From Methylorubrum rhodesianum (GTDB lineage: Bacteria; Pseudomonadota; Alphaproteobacteria; Rhizobiales; Beijerinckiaceae), in the NCBI RefSeq assembly GCF_014199985.1, contig NZ_JACHOS010000008.1, positions 62,001 to 126,000 on the forward strand: a DNA stretch of 64,000 nt, written 5' to 3'. The first letter of the stretch is position 1; each line of letters opens with the position of its first letter. Position numbers and translations under genes: made by a program. A model generated the notes under the pieces. The model saw nothing but the letters and a program-made list of their open reading frames with translations. It ran no database searches and was not told the DNA's origin. Of this stretch, positions 1-7,656 are shown one piece after another.

Positions 1-2
1 GT

Positions 3-677
3 CTGCGCCACTCGCCGATCCACGCGGTGCTGCTGACCAACGGCGACGTCGATCACGTCGCGGGCCTGCTGACCCTGCGCGAGGGCCAGCCCTTCACGCT
101 CTACGCCACGCCCGGCATCCTGGCCTCCGTCTCCGACAATCGCGTCTTCGACGTGATGGCCGCAGACGTCGTGAAGCGCCGGACGATCGCTCTCGACGAG
201 ACCTTCGAGCCGGTGCCCGGCCTCTCGGTGACGCTGTTCTCCGTGCCCGGCAAGGTGCCGCTCTGGCTCGAGGACGCCTCGATGGAGATCGGGGCCGAGA
301 CCGAGACCACCGTCGGCACGATGATCGAGGCCGGGGGCAAGCGCCTCGCCTACATCCCCGGCTGCGCCCGGGTGACCGAGGAGTTGAAGGCCCGCGTAAC
401 GGGTGCGGACGCGCTCCTGTTCGACGGCACGGTGCTGGAGGACGACGACATGATCCGCGCCGGCGTCGGCACCAAGACCGGCTGGCGCATGGGCCATATC
501 CAGATCAACGGCGAGACCGGCTCCATCGCCTCCTTCGCCGATGTCGAGATCGGCCGGCGGGTTTTGATCCATATCAACAACACCAACCCGATCCTAGTCG
601 AGGACTCGCCCGAGCGCGCCGGTGTCGAGGCGCGCGGTTGGACCGTGGCCCATGACGGCCTGACCCTCGATCTCTGA
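3..677 (+). CDS. pqqB: PqqB, PQQ biosynthesis metallo-hydrolase (5' end off window)
   Basis: Metallo-beta-lactamase-fold protein of pyrroloquinoline quinone biosynthesis, thought to act as a hydroxylase/oxygenase on the tyrosine-derived intermediate. The reading frame is already open at the window edge. It reads through the HAVLLTNGDVDHVAGLL segment, whose DVDHVAG is the metal-binding motif typical of PqqB. About 225 residues are visible, so roughly a quarter of the usual ~300-residue protein is missing upstream. It is followed on the same strand by pqqCD and pqqE, the order known from Methylobacterium, so pqqA is expected just outside the window. Confidence 0.93.
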   Translation: MRHSPIHAVLLTNGDVDHVAGLLTLREGQPFTLYATPGILASVSDNRVFDVMAADVVKRRTIALDETFEPVPGLSVTLFSVPGKVPLWLEDASMEIGAETETTVGTMIEAGGKRLAYIPGCARVTEELKARVTGADALLFDGTVLEDDDMIRAGVGTKTGWRMGHIQINGETGSIASFADVEIGRRVLIHINNTNPILVEDSPERAGVEARGWTVAHDGLTLDL

Positions 678-801
678 TCGGACACGGGAACCGCGCGAAG
701 GGTCCGGCCTGGAAATTTAGTGCCGGGCTGAATATGTTTTGCACGATACAATCGCGCGGTGTTCGCCCTGCCCAGGCCGGTGCGGGGGTCCATTTAGAAA
801 A

Positions 802-813
802 GCTCGAACGAGC
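802..813. promoter_or_regulatory. 12-bp perfect palindrome upstream of pqqCD
   Basis: GCTCGAACGAGC lies in the 177-bp gap between pqqB and pqqCD, 41 bp before the pqqCD start. The identical 12-mer occurs at 44101-44112 in front of a toxin-antitoxin operon. It could be an operator or a chance palindrome; nothing else supports a function. Confidence 0.25.
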
Positions 814-854
814 CTCATCGGAAACGCGACTCGAAGCCGGGGAGACCGAACGCC

Positions 855-1958
855 ATGACCGCCCAATTCCCGCCGCCCGTCCCGGAAGCCGGCCAGCGCC
901 TGCTGAGCCACGAGGAGCTCGAGGCGGCGCTGCGCGATATCGGCGCCCGGCGCTACCACAACCTCCACCCCTTCCACCGGCTGCTGCACGACGGCAAGCT
1001 CTCGAAGGATCAGGTTCGCGCCTGGGCGCTCAACCGCTACTATTACCAAGCGATGATCCCGGTGAAGGACGCCGCGCTGCTGGCCCGCCTGCCGGATGCG
1101 CAGCTGCGCCGGATCTGGCGCCAGCGGATCGTCGACCACGACGGCGACCATGAGGGCGACGGCGGCATCGAGCGCTGGCTCAAGCTCGCCGAGGGCGTCG
1201 GCTTCGCGCGCGACTACGTGCTCTCCACCCAGGGCATCCTGTCGGCGACCCGCTTCTCGGTCGATGCCTACGTCCACTTCGTTTCCGAGCGGAGCCTGCT
1301 CGAGGCGATCGCCTCCTCGCTCACCGAGATGTTCTCGCCGACGATCATCTCCGAGCGCGTCGCCGGGATGCTGAAGAACTACGACTTCATCACCAAGGAG
1401 ACGCTGGCCTATTTCGACAAGCGGCTGACCCAGGCCCCGCGCGACGCCGATTTCGCCCTCGACTACGTCAAGCGGCACGCCACCACGCCCGAGATGCAGC
1501 GGGCGGCCATGGACGCGTTGACCTTCAAGTGCAACGTGCTCTGGACGCAGCTCGATGCGCTCTACTTCGCCTACGTCTCCCCCGGCATGGTGCCGCCGGA
1601 TGCGTGGCAGCCGGGCGAGGGCCTCGTCACCGAGAACGCCCCCGCCGAGCCTGGCCCCGCCGCGACACCGACGGCCCAGCCCGCGGCCTTCTCGGGCAGC
1701 GACGTGCCGCGCCTGCCCCGCGGCGTGCGCCTGCGCTTCGACGAGGTCCGCAACAAGCACGTGCTGCTCGCGCCCGAGCGCACCTTCGATCTCGACGACA
1801 ACGCCGTCGCGGTCCTCAAGCTCGTCGACGGCCAGAACACGGTCTCGCAGATCGCCCACACCCTGGGCCAGACCTACGATGCCGACCCGGCCGTCATCGA
1901 GGCCGACATCCTCCCGATGCTGGCCGGTCTCGCACAGAAAAGGGTTCTGGAGCGATGA
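855..1958 (+). CDS. pqqCD: PqqC/PqqD fusion, pyrroloquinoline-quinone synthase with peptide chaperone domain
   Basis: The 367-residue protein joins two normally separate PQQ biosynthesis proteins. Residues ~10-250 match PqqC, the cofactor-free oxidase that performs the final ring closure and eight-electron oxidation. Residues ~279-367 match PqqD, the small peptide chaperone that presents PqqA to the radical SAM enzyme PqqE. An Ala/Pro-rich linker separates them. The ATG follows a GGGGAG Shine-Dalgarno. The stop overlaps the pqqE start as ATGA, indicating translational coupling. The fusion is a known feature of Methylobacterium (pqqC/D). Confidence 0.96.
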   Translation: MTAQFPPPVPEAGQRLLSHEELEAALRDIGARRYHNLHPFHRLLHDGKLSKDQVRAWALNRYYYQAMIPVKDAALLARLPDAQLRRIWRQRIVDHDGDHEGDGGIERWLKLAEGVGFARDYVLSTQGILSATRFSVDAYVHFVSERSLLEAIASSLTEMFSPTIISERVAGMLKNYDFITKETLAYFDKRLTQAPRDADFALDYVKRHATTPEMQRAAMDALTFKCNVLWTQLDALYFAYVSPGMVPPDAWQPGEGLVTENAPAEPGPAATPTAQPAAFSGSDVPRLPRGVRLRFDEVRNKHVLLAPERTFDLDDNAVAVLKLVDGQNTVSQIAHTLGQTYDADPAVIEADILPMLAGLAQKRVLER

Positions 1959-3109
1959 ATGCACCGACCCCCGCCCCCTCTCCCGCGGACGTGATTCCGG
2001 CGCCCGTGGGTCTGCTCGCCGAGCTGACCCACCGCTGCCCGCTGCGCTGTCCCTACTGCTCGAATCCGCTGGAGCTCGACCGGCGCTCGGCCGAGCTCGA
2101 CACACAGACCTGGCTGCGGGTGCTGACGGAGGCGGCGGGGCTCGGCGTGCTGCACGTCCACCTCTCGGGCGGTGAGCCGACCGCCCGCAACGACATCGTC
2201 GAGATCACGGCCAAATGCGCCGAACTCGGCCTCTACTCGAACCTGATCACCTCCGGCGTCGGCGGTGCGCTGGCCAAGCTCGACGCTCTCTACGATGCCG
2301 GGCTCGACCACGTGCAGCTCTCGGTGCAGGGCGTCGACGCGCAGAGCGCCGAGAAGATCGGCGGCCTCAAGAACGCGCAACCTCAGAAAATGCAGTTCGC
2401 CGCCCGCGTCACCGAACTCGGCCTGCCGCTGACGCTGAATTCGGTGATCCACCGCGGCAACATCCACGAGGTGCCGGGCTTCATCGATCTCGCGGTCAAG
2501 CTCGGCGCCAAGCGGCTCGAGGTGGCCCACACCCAGTATTACGGCTGGGCCTACGTCAACCGCGCCGCCCTGATGCCGGACAAGGCCCAGGTCGACGAGT
2601 CGATCCGCATCGTCGAGGCCGCCCGCGAGCGCCTCAAGGGTCAGCTCGTCATCGACCTCGTGGTGCCGGACTACTACGCCAAGTACCCGAAGGCCTGCGC
2701 CGGCGGCTGGGGCCGCAAACTGATGAACGTGACGCCGCAGGGCAAGGTGCTGCCCTGCCACGCCGCCGAGACGATTCCCGGCCTCGAATTCTGGTATGTC
2801 GGCGACCACTCGCTCGGCGACATCTGGACGAAGTCGCCCGCCTTCGCCGCCTATCGCGGCACGTCGTGGATGAAGGAGCCCTGCCGCTCCTGCGACCGGC
2901 GCGAGAAGGATTGGGGCGGCTGCCGCTGCCAGGCGCTGGCGCTCACCGGCGATGCCGCCAACACCGATCCGGCCTGCTCGCTCTCGCCGCTTCACGCGAA
3001 AATGCGGGATCTTGCCAAGGAAGAGGCTGCCGAGAACCCACCCGATTATATATACCGCAGCATCGGGACGAATGTGCAAAACCCCCTGAGCGAAAAGGCA
3101 CCCCTTTGA
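1955..3109 (+). CDS. pqqE: PqqE, PQQ biosynthesis radical SAM enzyme
   Basis: The 384-residue radical SAM/SPASM protein forms the Glu-Tyr carbon-carbon cross-link in PqqA. The CxxxCxxC cluster motif appears as CPLRCPYC near residue 28, followed by the SGGEPT SAM-binding motif. Cysteine-rich auxiliary-cluster segments lie near the C-terminus ([17 protein letters not shown]). The start is set by the ATGA overlap with pqqCD. The stop overlaps a TTG start of the next gene, so the operon continues downstream. Confidence 0.96.
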   Translation: MNAPTPAPSPADVIPAPVGLLAELTHRCPLRCPYCSNPLELDRRSAELDTQTWLRVLTEAAGLGVLHVHLSGGEPTARNDIVEITAKCAELGLYSNLITSGVGGALAKLDALYDAGLDHVQLSVQGVDAQSAEKIGGLKNAQPQKMQFAARVTELGLPLTLNSVIHRGNIHEVPGFIDLAVKLGAKRLEVAHTQYYGWAYVNRAALMPDKAQVDESIRIVEAARERLKGQLVIDLVVPDYYAKYPKACAGGWGRKLMNVTPQGKVLPCHAAETIPGLEFWYVGDHSLGDIWTKSPAFAAYRGTSWMKEPCRSCDRREKDWGGCRCQALALTGDAANTDPACSLSPLHAKMRDLAKEEAAENPPDYIYRSIGTNVQNPLSEKAPL

Positions 3110-3828
3110 GACGGACTATCCTGGCAGCCACCCTCGCGGCGGCTCTCTCGACGACGCTTCTCGCGACCACGCCCTTCGCCTGGGCGGCCTCGGACAATGC
3201 GGCGGCGACCAAGGACACGGCCAAAGCGCCGAATGCCGGCGCCCTGCTCTTCGAGCAGCCGCAGATGAAGAACACGACGCCCGGCAGCACGCTGTCCTAC
3301 GACTACCTGCGCCGCAGCGGGATCGTGAAAGGTCCCTACGGCCCGCCGCTCAACGACGCGATCAAGCTCACGATCGAACCCGGCAAGAGCGCCGAGAGCC
3401 GCGACATCCGCGTGCAGATGTTCTCCGGCGGCAACCGCGTCCCGGCGGGTCCGTTCACGGACATGGCTGGCAATCCCGTCTTGAGCCTGTTCCTGGAGAA
3501 CCATCTGAAGGGTCTCGCCGGCCTGCTCGAGGCCAATCCGCGCTACATCAAGAACGCGATCCGCAAGGGCCTGCGCGAGAAGGCGACGGTCACCCCGGTC
3601 CAGGTCGATTTCAAGGGCCGCAAGGTCGAGGGCTGGCGCGTCGAGATGAAGCCTTTCGAAGGGGACGCGCAGACCGAGCGGATGCGCGGCTTCGACACCA
3701 CCACCTACACCTTCATCGTCGCGCCGGAGGTCCCGGGCGAGATCGTCTCCCTCGAGGCGCGGACGCTGAAGCCCGACGGCGGCGAACTCCTCGAAGAGAG
3801 GCTCGATTATGACCAGAAGGACTCCTGA
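3106..3828 (+). CDS. Exported protein of unknown function coupled to pqqE
   Basis: I do not recognise the family. The predicted 240-residue protein starts at a TTG that overlaps the pqqE stop (TTGA). A typical Sec signal peptide of about 28 residues follows, with a hydrophobic Ala/Thr/Leu stretch ending in AWA. The mature part has no cysteine or metal motif that I can see and looks like a soluble, charged periplasmic protein. It overlaps the next gene by 20 bp. Placement directly behind pqqE and close to the periplasmic methanol oxidation genes suggests a role in quinoprotein metabolism, but this is inference from context only. Confidence 0.8.
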   Translation: MRRTILAATLAAALSTTLLATTPFAWAASDNAAATKDTAKAPNAGALLFEQPQMKNTTPGSTLSYDYLRRSGIVKGPYGPPLNDAIKLTIEPGKSAESRDIRVQMFSGGNRVPAGPFTDMAGNPVLSLFLENHLKGLAGLLEANPRYIKNAIRKGLREKATVTPVQVDFKGRKVEGWRVEMKPFEGDAQTERMRGFDTTTYTFIVAPEVPGEIVSLEARTLKPDGGELLEERLDYDQKDS

Positions 3829-4174
3829 GGTCGCGCTCGCCGCGGCGCTGGCGGCGGCCCTCGTCGCCGCGCCCGCGCGCGCCGACGAGAACGATTATCC
3901 GACCGATGCGCGGGCCGATTACGTGTTCGGCTGCATGGCCGCCAACGGCCAGACCCGCGAGGCGCTGGAGAAGTGCTCCTGCTCCCTCGACGCCCTCGCC
4001 TCGATCCTGCCCTACGACAAGTACGTGCAGGCGAGCACCATCCTCTCGATGCGCCAGGGCATCGGCCAGCGCACCACCGCGTTCAAGTCGACCAAGATGT
4101 TCGACGACAAGGTCGCCGACCTGCGCCGGGCCCAGGCCGAGGCGGAGATCCGCTGCTATCGCGGGGCCTCCTGA
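3809..4174 (+). CDS. Small exported four-cysteine protein of unknown function
   Basis: The 121-residue protein has an N-terminal signal peptide (Ala/Leu-rich, cleavage probably after ARA). The mature domain of about 95 residues holds four cysteines, in FGCM, KCSC and IRCY contexts, enough for two disulfides. No known motif is evident, and CSC is not a heme site. It overlaps the preceding exported protein by 20 bp and so is probably co-translated with it and co-transcribed with pqqCDE. The pair may work together in the periplasm; function unknown. Confidence 0.78.
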   Translation: MTRRTPEVALAAALAAALVAAPARADENDYPTDARADYVFGCMAANGQTREALEKCSCSLDALASILPYDKYVQASTILSMRQGIGQRTTAFKSTKMFDDKVADLRRAQAEAEIRCYRGAS

Positions 4175-4271
4175 GCGACCGCAGCTCCGCGAAAGGGCGC
4201 GAGGGATCTGGCTAAACGGAATGCGAGGGGCTAGGCCGGCAGGCCTGTCCCCGACGAACCGACGACACCCG

Positions 4272-5138
4272 ATGCCGCCCTCCGCCTCCCCGCCGACGCG
4301 CCTGCAAACCCTGCTGCCCGAGCTCGGCCGGCGCACGCTGGTGATGGGCATCCTCAACGTCACGCCGGACTCGTTCTCGGACGGCGGCCGCTTCGAGGGC
4401 GTCGAGGCGGCGCGGGCGCAGGCCACGGCGCTGACGCAGGCCGGCGCCGACATCCTCGATATCGGCGGCGAGTCGACCCGGCCCGGCCACACGCCGGTGC
4501 CGGCCGCAGAGGAGCAGGCTCGCGTCCTGCCCGTGATCGAGGCGGTGGCGCCCGGCCTGTCGCGCCCGATCTCGATCGACACCTACAAGGCCTCCACGGC
4601 CGACGCCGCGCTGAAGGCGGGTGCCACCATCGTCAACGACGTCTGGGGCCTGCAGCGCGAGCCGGACATCGCCCGGGTCGCCGCCGAGCACGGCGCCCCC
4701 GTCATCGTCATGCACAATCGCGAGACGATCGACGGCGCGCTCGACATCGTCGCCGACATGCTGCGCTTCTTCGAGCGCTCGCTCGACATCGCCCGCCGCG
4801 CCGGTATCCCGGACGGCGACATCGTGCTCGATCCCGGCATCGGTTTCGGCAAGAGCTGGGCGCAGCATCTCGAGGCCCTGCGCCGGCTCCCCGAGATCCG
4901 GGCGCTCGGCTTCCCCCTCCTCGTCGGCGTCTCGCGCAAGAGCCTGCTCGGGCGCCTGCACGACCGGGAGACGGCGCCGCGCGACCGCCTCGTCGGCTCG
5001 CTCGCCGCGCACGTGCTCGCCGGCTCGCTCGGCGCCGACATCGTGCGCGTCCACGATGTGGCGCCGCATGTGGAGGCCCTGCGGGTGCTCGACGCCGTGA
5101 TGCGTCCGGATCCGGCCGCCGGGGCCGTTCATGACTGA
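4272..5138 (+). CDS. folP: FolP, dihydropteroate synthase
   Basis: Condenses 6-hydroxymethyl-dihydropterin pyrophosphate with p-aminobenzoate in the folate pathway. The 288-residue protein shows GILNVTPDSFSDGG, the GGESTRPG loop, a conserved NDVWG segment, the DPGIGFGKS strand and the SRKS C-terminal motif, all diagnostic of DHPS. The ATG at 4272 was chosen because it leaves a short N-terminal leader before the first conserved strand. The open frame extends further upstream without support. It overlaps folB by 8 bp, the first step of a folP-folB-folK operon. Confidence 0.96.
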   Translation: MPPSASPPTRLQTLLPELGRRTLVMGILNVTPDSFSDGGRFEGVEAARAQATALTQAGADILDIGGESTRPGHTPVPAAEEQARVLPVIEAVAPGLSRPISIDTYKASTADAALKAGATIVNDVWGLQREPDIARVAAEHGAPVIVMHNRETIDGALDIVADMLRFFERSLDIARRAGIPDGDIVLDPGIGFGKSWAQHLEALRRLPEIRALGFPLLVGVSRKSLLGRLHDRETAPRDRLVGSLAAHVLAGSLGADIVRVHDVAPHVEALRVLDAVMRPDPAAGAVHD

Positions 5139-5523
5139 TCGCATCCTCGTCCACCGCCTCGCGGTCTTCGCCCGTCACGGCGTGCTGCCGGAGGAGGAGC
5201 GGCTCGGCCAGCGCTTCTACATCTCGCTCGAATGCCGCCTCGACCTGTCGCAGGCCGGGCGCAGCGACGACGTCGCCGCCACCGTGAGCTACGCCGATCT
5301 GGCCGAGATCGCCCTCGACATCGCCACCAACCGGCGCTTCTCCCTGATCGAAGCCTTGGCCGAGGCGATCGCCGGGACCTGCCTCGCCCGCTTCCCCCGC
5401 ATCGAAACGATCGCGGTGCGGATCGACAAGCCGAGCGCGCCGATCCCGGCCGTGCTCGACTACGCGGCCATCGAGATCGTGCGCGGCCGCGCGGACCGGA
5501 TCTCGCCGACGGAGAAGAGATGA
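5131..5523 (+). CDS. folB: FolB, dihydroneopterin aldolase
   Basis: Cleaves 7,8-dihydroneopterin to 6-hydroxymethyl-dihydropterin and glycolaldehyde. The 130-residue protein has the family layout: an N-terminal GVLPEEERLGQRF segment, the VSYADLAE active-site helix, and LIEALAEAIA followed by the KPSAPIP strand near the end. It overlaps folP at its start and folK at its stop (ATGA), consistent with coupled translation of the three pterin genes. Confidence 0.95.
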   Translation: MTDRILVHRLAVFARHGVLPEEERLGQRFYISLECRLDLSQAGRSDDVAATVSYADLAEIALDIATNRRFSLIEALAEAIAGTCLARFPRIETIAVRIDKPSAPIPAVLDYAAIEIVRGRADRISPTEKR

Positions 5524-5996
5524 CGCGCGCCTATCTCGGGCTCGGCAGCAATATCGGCGACAAGACCGCGAGACTGGCCGAGGCCGTCGAGCACCTCGTG
5601 GCGACGCCCGGCATCCGGGTCGCGGCGCGCTCCGGCGATTACCGGACCCCGCCCTGGGGCGACACCGACCAGGACTGGTTCCTCAACGCGGCGGTGGCCA
5701 TCGACACCGATCTGACGCCGCACGGGCTGCTGGAAGTCTGCCTGTCGGTCGAGGCGGCGCTCGGGCGTGTCCGCGAGCGACGCTGGGGACCGCGGGTGAT
5801 CGACATCGACGTGCTCGCCTACGAGGGAGCGCAGGTGTCCGACGAGCGCCTCGTGCTGCCGCACCGTTTCGTGCGCGAACGCGCCTTCGTGCTGGTGCCG
5901 CTCGCCGAGATCGCACCCGACCTCGTCATCGGCGGCGAGACGGTGGCGCAGGCCCTGGCCAAGCTCGACGCGACGGGGATCGAGCGGATCGAATGA
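5520..5996 (+). CDS. folK: FolK, 6-hydroxymethyl-7,8-dihydropterin pyrophosphokinase
   Basis: Transfers pyrophosphate from ATP to hydroxymethyl-dihydropterin, making the FolP substrate. The 158-residue protein begins with YLGLGSNIGDK, contains RTPPWGDTDQDWFLNA, the RERRWGPRVIDIDVL metal-binding core and the LPHRFVRERAFVL motif, all HPPK signatures. Its ATG overlaps the folB stop. It is the last gene of the + strand run and is followed after 4 bp by a strong hairpin. Confidence 0.96.
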   Translation: MTRAYLGLGSNIGDKTARLAEAVEHLVATPGIRVAARSGDYRTPPWGDTDQDWFLNAAVAIDTDLTPHGLLEVCLSVEAALGRVRERRWGPRVIDIDVLAYEGAQVSDERLVLPHRFVRERAFVLVPLAEIAPDLVIGGETVAQALAKLDATGIERIE

Positions 5997-6000
5997 AAGA

Positions 6001-6022
6001 GGCCCGAACCGCGGTTCGGGCC
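6001..6022. terminator. Palindromic terminator between convergent folK and xoxJ
   Basis: A perfect 22-bp inverted repeat, GGCCCGAACCGCGGTTCGGGCC, sits between the folK stop and the end of the oppositely oriented xoxJ. A short A-run precedes it and TTCG follows, so it probably works bidirectionally. Confidence 0.7.
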
Positions 6023-6056
6023 TTCGATGGCTGGTCTTCGGCAGTGAAGTCCGGGA

Positions 6057-6911
6057 TCACTCCTCCGCCGGACCGAGAGGCCTGTTCTCCTCCTCGGCGA
6101 GCAGCGGCACGTCGTATTCCCTCAAGACCTTCTCGATATCGGCCTTGCGTTTGCGCAGGACGGTGTTGATGCTGCGCTTCCAGTCGTTCTCGTTCTGGCG
6201 CACGCCCATCGAGACGCGGAAGGTCAGGGGCGGCCGCGCCGACTCGTTGAGGAGCGGCACCACATCCATCGCTACGCCGCTCTGCTTGGCCAGCCAGCCC
6301 GCGGCCGGGCCCCAGAGGATCGCCACGTCGATCTTCTTCTCGGCGAGATCGGCGATCACTTCCGCCGCCACCGTCTGGTGCTTGCGCTCGGCTCCGAAAG
6401 CGTAAGGCGCGTAGGCGTGGATCCGCTCGCCGACGAGCTTGAGCTCACTCAAGCGGTTGGAAGGGGGCGTGCCAGCGATGATGCCGATCTGCCGATCCTT
6501 CAGCCGCGGGTCGTCGAGGGCCTTGATGTCCGGCAGCTCGCCCTTGCGGGCCACGAGGACATAGGCCGAACGGTAATAGGGATTGGTCGGCTGGACGACT
6601 TCGCCGCCCGATGTGCCGATGATCAGGTCGCATAGACCGGTCCCGAGGGTGTTGCGGACGAAGCCGGGTCCCTGGGTGAGCCAGTAGTAGCGCAGCTTCA
6701 CCTTCAGCTCGTCAGCGACGATCTGCGCGATCTTGTTCTCGAAGCCGTCGCCCTTGCGCGCGGAGAAGGGCATGTTGCCGGGATCGCTGCAGACGCGCAG
6801 GACATCCTGCGTGACCAGATCCGGCAGGTGCTGCGCCTGGACGGGCCGCGCCCCTGCGGAGAGCAGGAGCGCGGCGACCGCGATCGAAACGAGAGGGCTC
6901 GAGCGGGTCAT
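6057..6911 (-). CDS. xoxJ: XoxJ, periplasmic solute-binding-like protein of the lanthanide methanol dehydrogenase system
   Basis: MxaJ/XoxJ family protein with a periplasmic amino-acid-binding-protein fold, proposed to assist maturation or activation of XoxF. The 284-residue form starts at the ATG overlapping the xoxG stop (TGATG); an upstream ATG at 6926 is also possible. A signal peptide ends near VQAQ. The mature part contains LRVCSDPGNMPFSA, GDGFENKIA and the GTSGGEVVQPTNPYYRSAYV segment typical of quinoprotein-associated binding proteins. It is the third gene of xoxF-xoxG-xoxJ. Confidence 0.93.
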   Translation of the reverse strand: MTRSSPLVSIAVAALLLSAGARPVQAQHLPDLVTQDVLRVCSDPGNMPFSARKGDGFENKIAQIVADELKVKLRYYWLTQGPGFVRNTLGTGLCDLIIGTSGGEVVQPTNPYYRSAYVLVARKGELPDIKALDDPRLKDRQIGIIAGTPPSNRLSELKLVGERIHAYAPYAFGAERKHQTVAAEVIADLAEKKIDVAILWGPAAGWLAKQSGVAMDVVPLLNESARPPLTFRVSMGVRQNENDWKRSINTVLRKRKADIEKVLREYDVPLLAEEENRPLGPAEE

Positions 6912-7531
6912 CAGCCGCCGAGGCACTCCTTCTCGGCCGTCTTGGCGCTCTCGGGCTTCTCTTCCTTCTCACCCGGACGGGCGCGGCCCCAGGCACCGGC
7001 GGCGCGGGCGCGCAGGTACACGTAGAGGTCGTTGGCGTAGCACATGACGTTCTTGTTGTCGCCGAAGGCCGGCATGACGCTCTCGTTGCCCGCCGTGTGG
7101 TTCTGACGTCCACCGGCGAGGATGCCGTAGAACTCTTCGTAGGAGAGACGCTTCAGCGAGTCCTTGAGGACGGGAGCGTAGGTCGAACCCATGCCGTCCG
7201 GACCGTGGCAGACGTGGCACTCGGCGTGGTACCGGCGGTACCCGGAATAGGTGTACCAATCGACCTTCTTGCCGTCGTTGGTGATGTGGAAGGTCGGGTG
7301 GCCGTCCTTGTCGAGGTACTTGCCATCCTCTTCCTTCACCGCCGTGGCGGCCTTGAGCACGGGCTCGTCAATCTCCTTGGCGTTCGGATCGAGCTTGTTG
7401 GCGAGTTCCGGCTTGGCGTCCTGTGCGAAGACGGCGGTCGCGGTCGGAACCGCTCCGAGCAGGGCCGCACCGACGAGACCAAGAACAGCGGTTCTTTTTA
7501 TCGAAGACAACGACGTTTCTCCCGAGACCAT
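6911..7531 (-). CDS. xoxG: XoxG, c-type cytochrome electron acceptor of XoxF
   Basis: Periplasmic cytochrome cL-like protein that accepts electrons from the lanthanide methanol dehydrogenase. One heme site is visible as CHVCH, with a probable distal Met in NESVMPAFGDN. The signal peptide ends near AVFAQ. The start is uncertain. ATG codons at 7546, 7534 and 7531 are in frame, but the best Shine-Dalgarno (GGGAG, 8 nt spacing) precedes a TTG at 7510, which would give a normal signal peptide. It is separated from xoxF by a strong hairpin and overlaps xoxJ. Confidence 0.94.
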   Translation of the reverse strand: MVSGETSLSSIKRTAVLGLVGAALLGAVPTATAVFAQDAKPELANKLDPNAKEIDEPVLKAATAVKEEDGKYLDKDGHPTFHITNDGKKVDWYTYSGYRRYHAECHVCHGPDGMGSTYAPVLKDSLKRLSYEEFYGILAGGRQNHTAGNESVMPAFGDNKNVMCYANDLYVYLRARAAGAWGRARPGEKEEKPESAKTAEKECLGG

Positions 7532-7599
7532 CATGTTGCACCGCAACGTAGATCGTGCGGCTACCAGCAGGCCCTACAGCATAATCATAAAATCATAAA

Positions 7600-7629
7600 G
7601 ATGCCGGCGCGATTTCCCGCGCCGGCATC
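7600..7629 (-). terminator. Terminator or attenuator hairpin between xoxF and xoxG
   Basis: A 12-bp perfect stem (GATGCCGGCGCG with CGCGCCGGCATC, 6-nt loop) lies 28 nt after the xoxF stop. In the - strand transcript it is followed by TTTATGATTTT. It should terminate or attenuate transcription, or protect xoxF mRNA, so xoxF would be expressed well above xoxGJ. Confidence 0.75.
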
Positions 7630-7656
7630 CTTAGGCTCAGTGTCGCAAGCGACGAC

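Noticed and set aside
717..2105. Long - strand open frame opposite pqqCD and pqqE
   Set aside because: It is a shadow of GC-rich coding DNA; the product is a low-complexity Arg/Gly/Val-rich string with no conserved motif, whereas the + strand encodes recognised enzymes.
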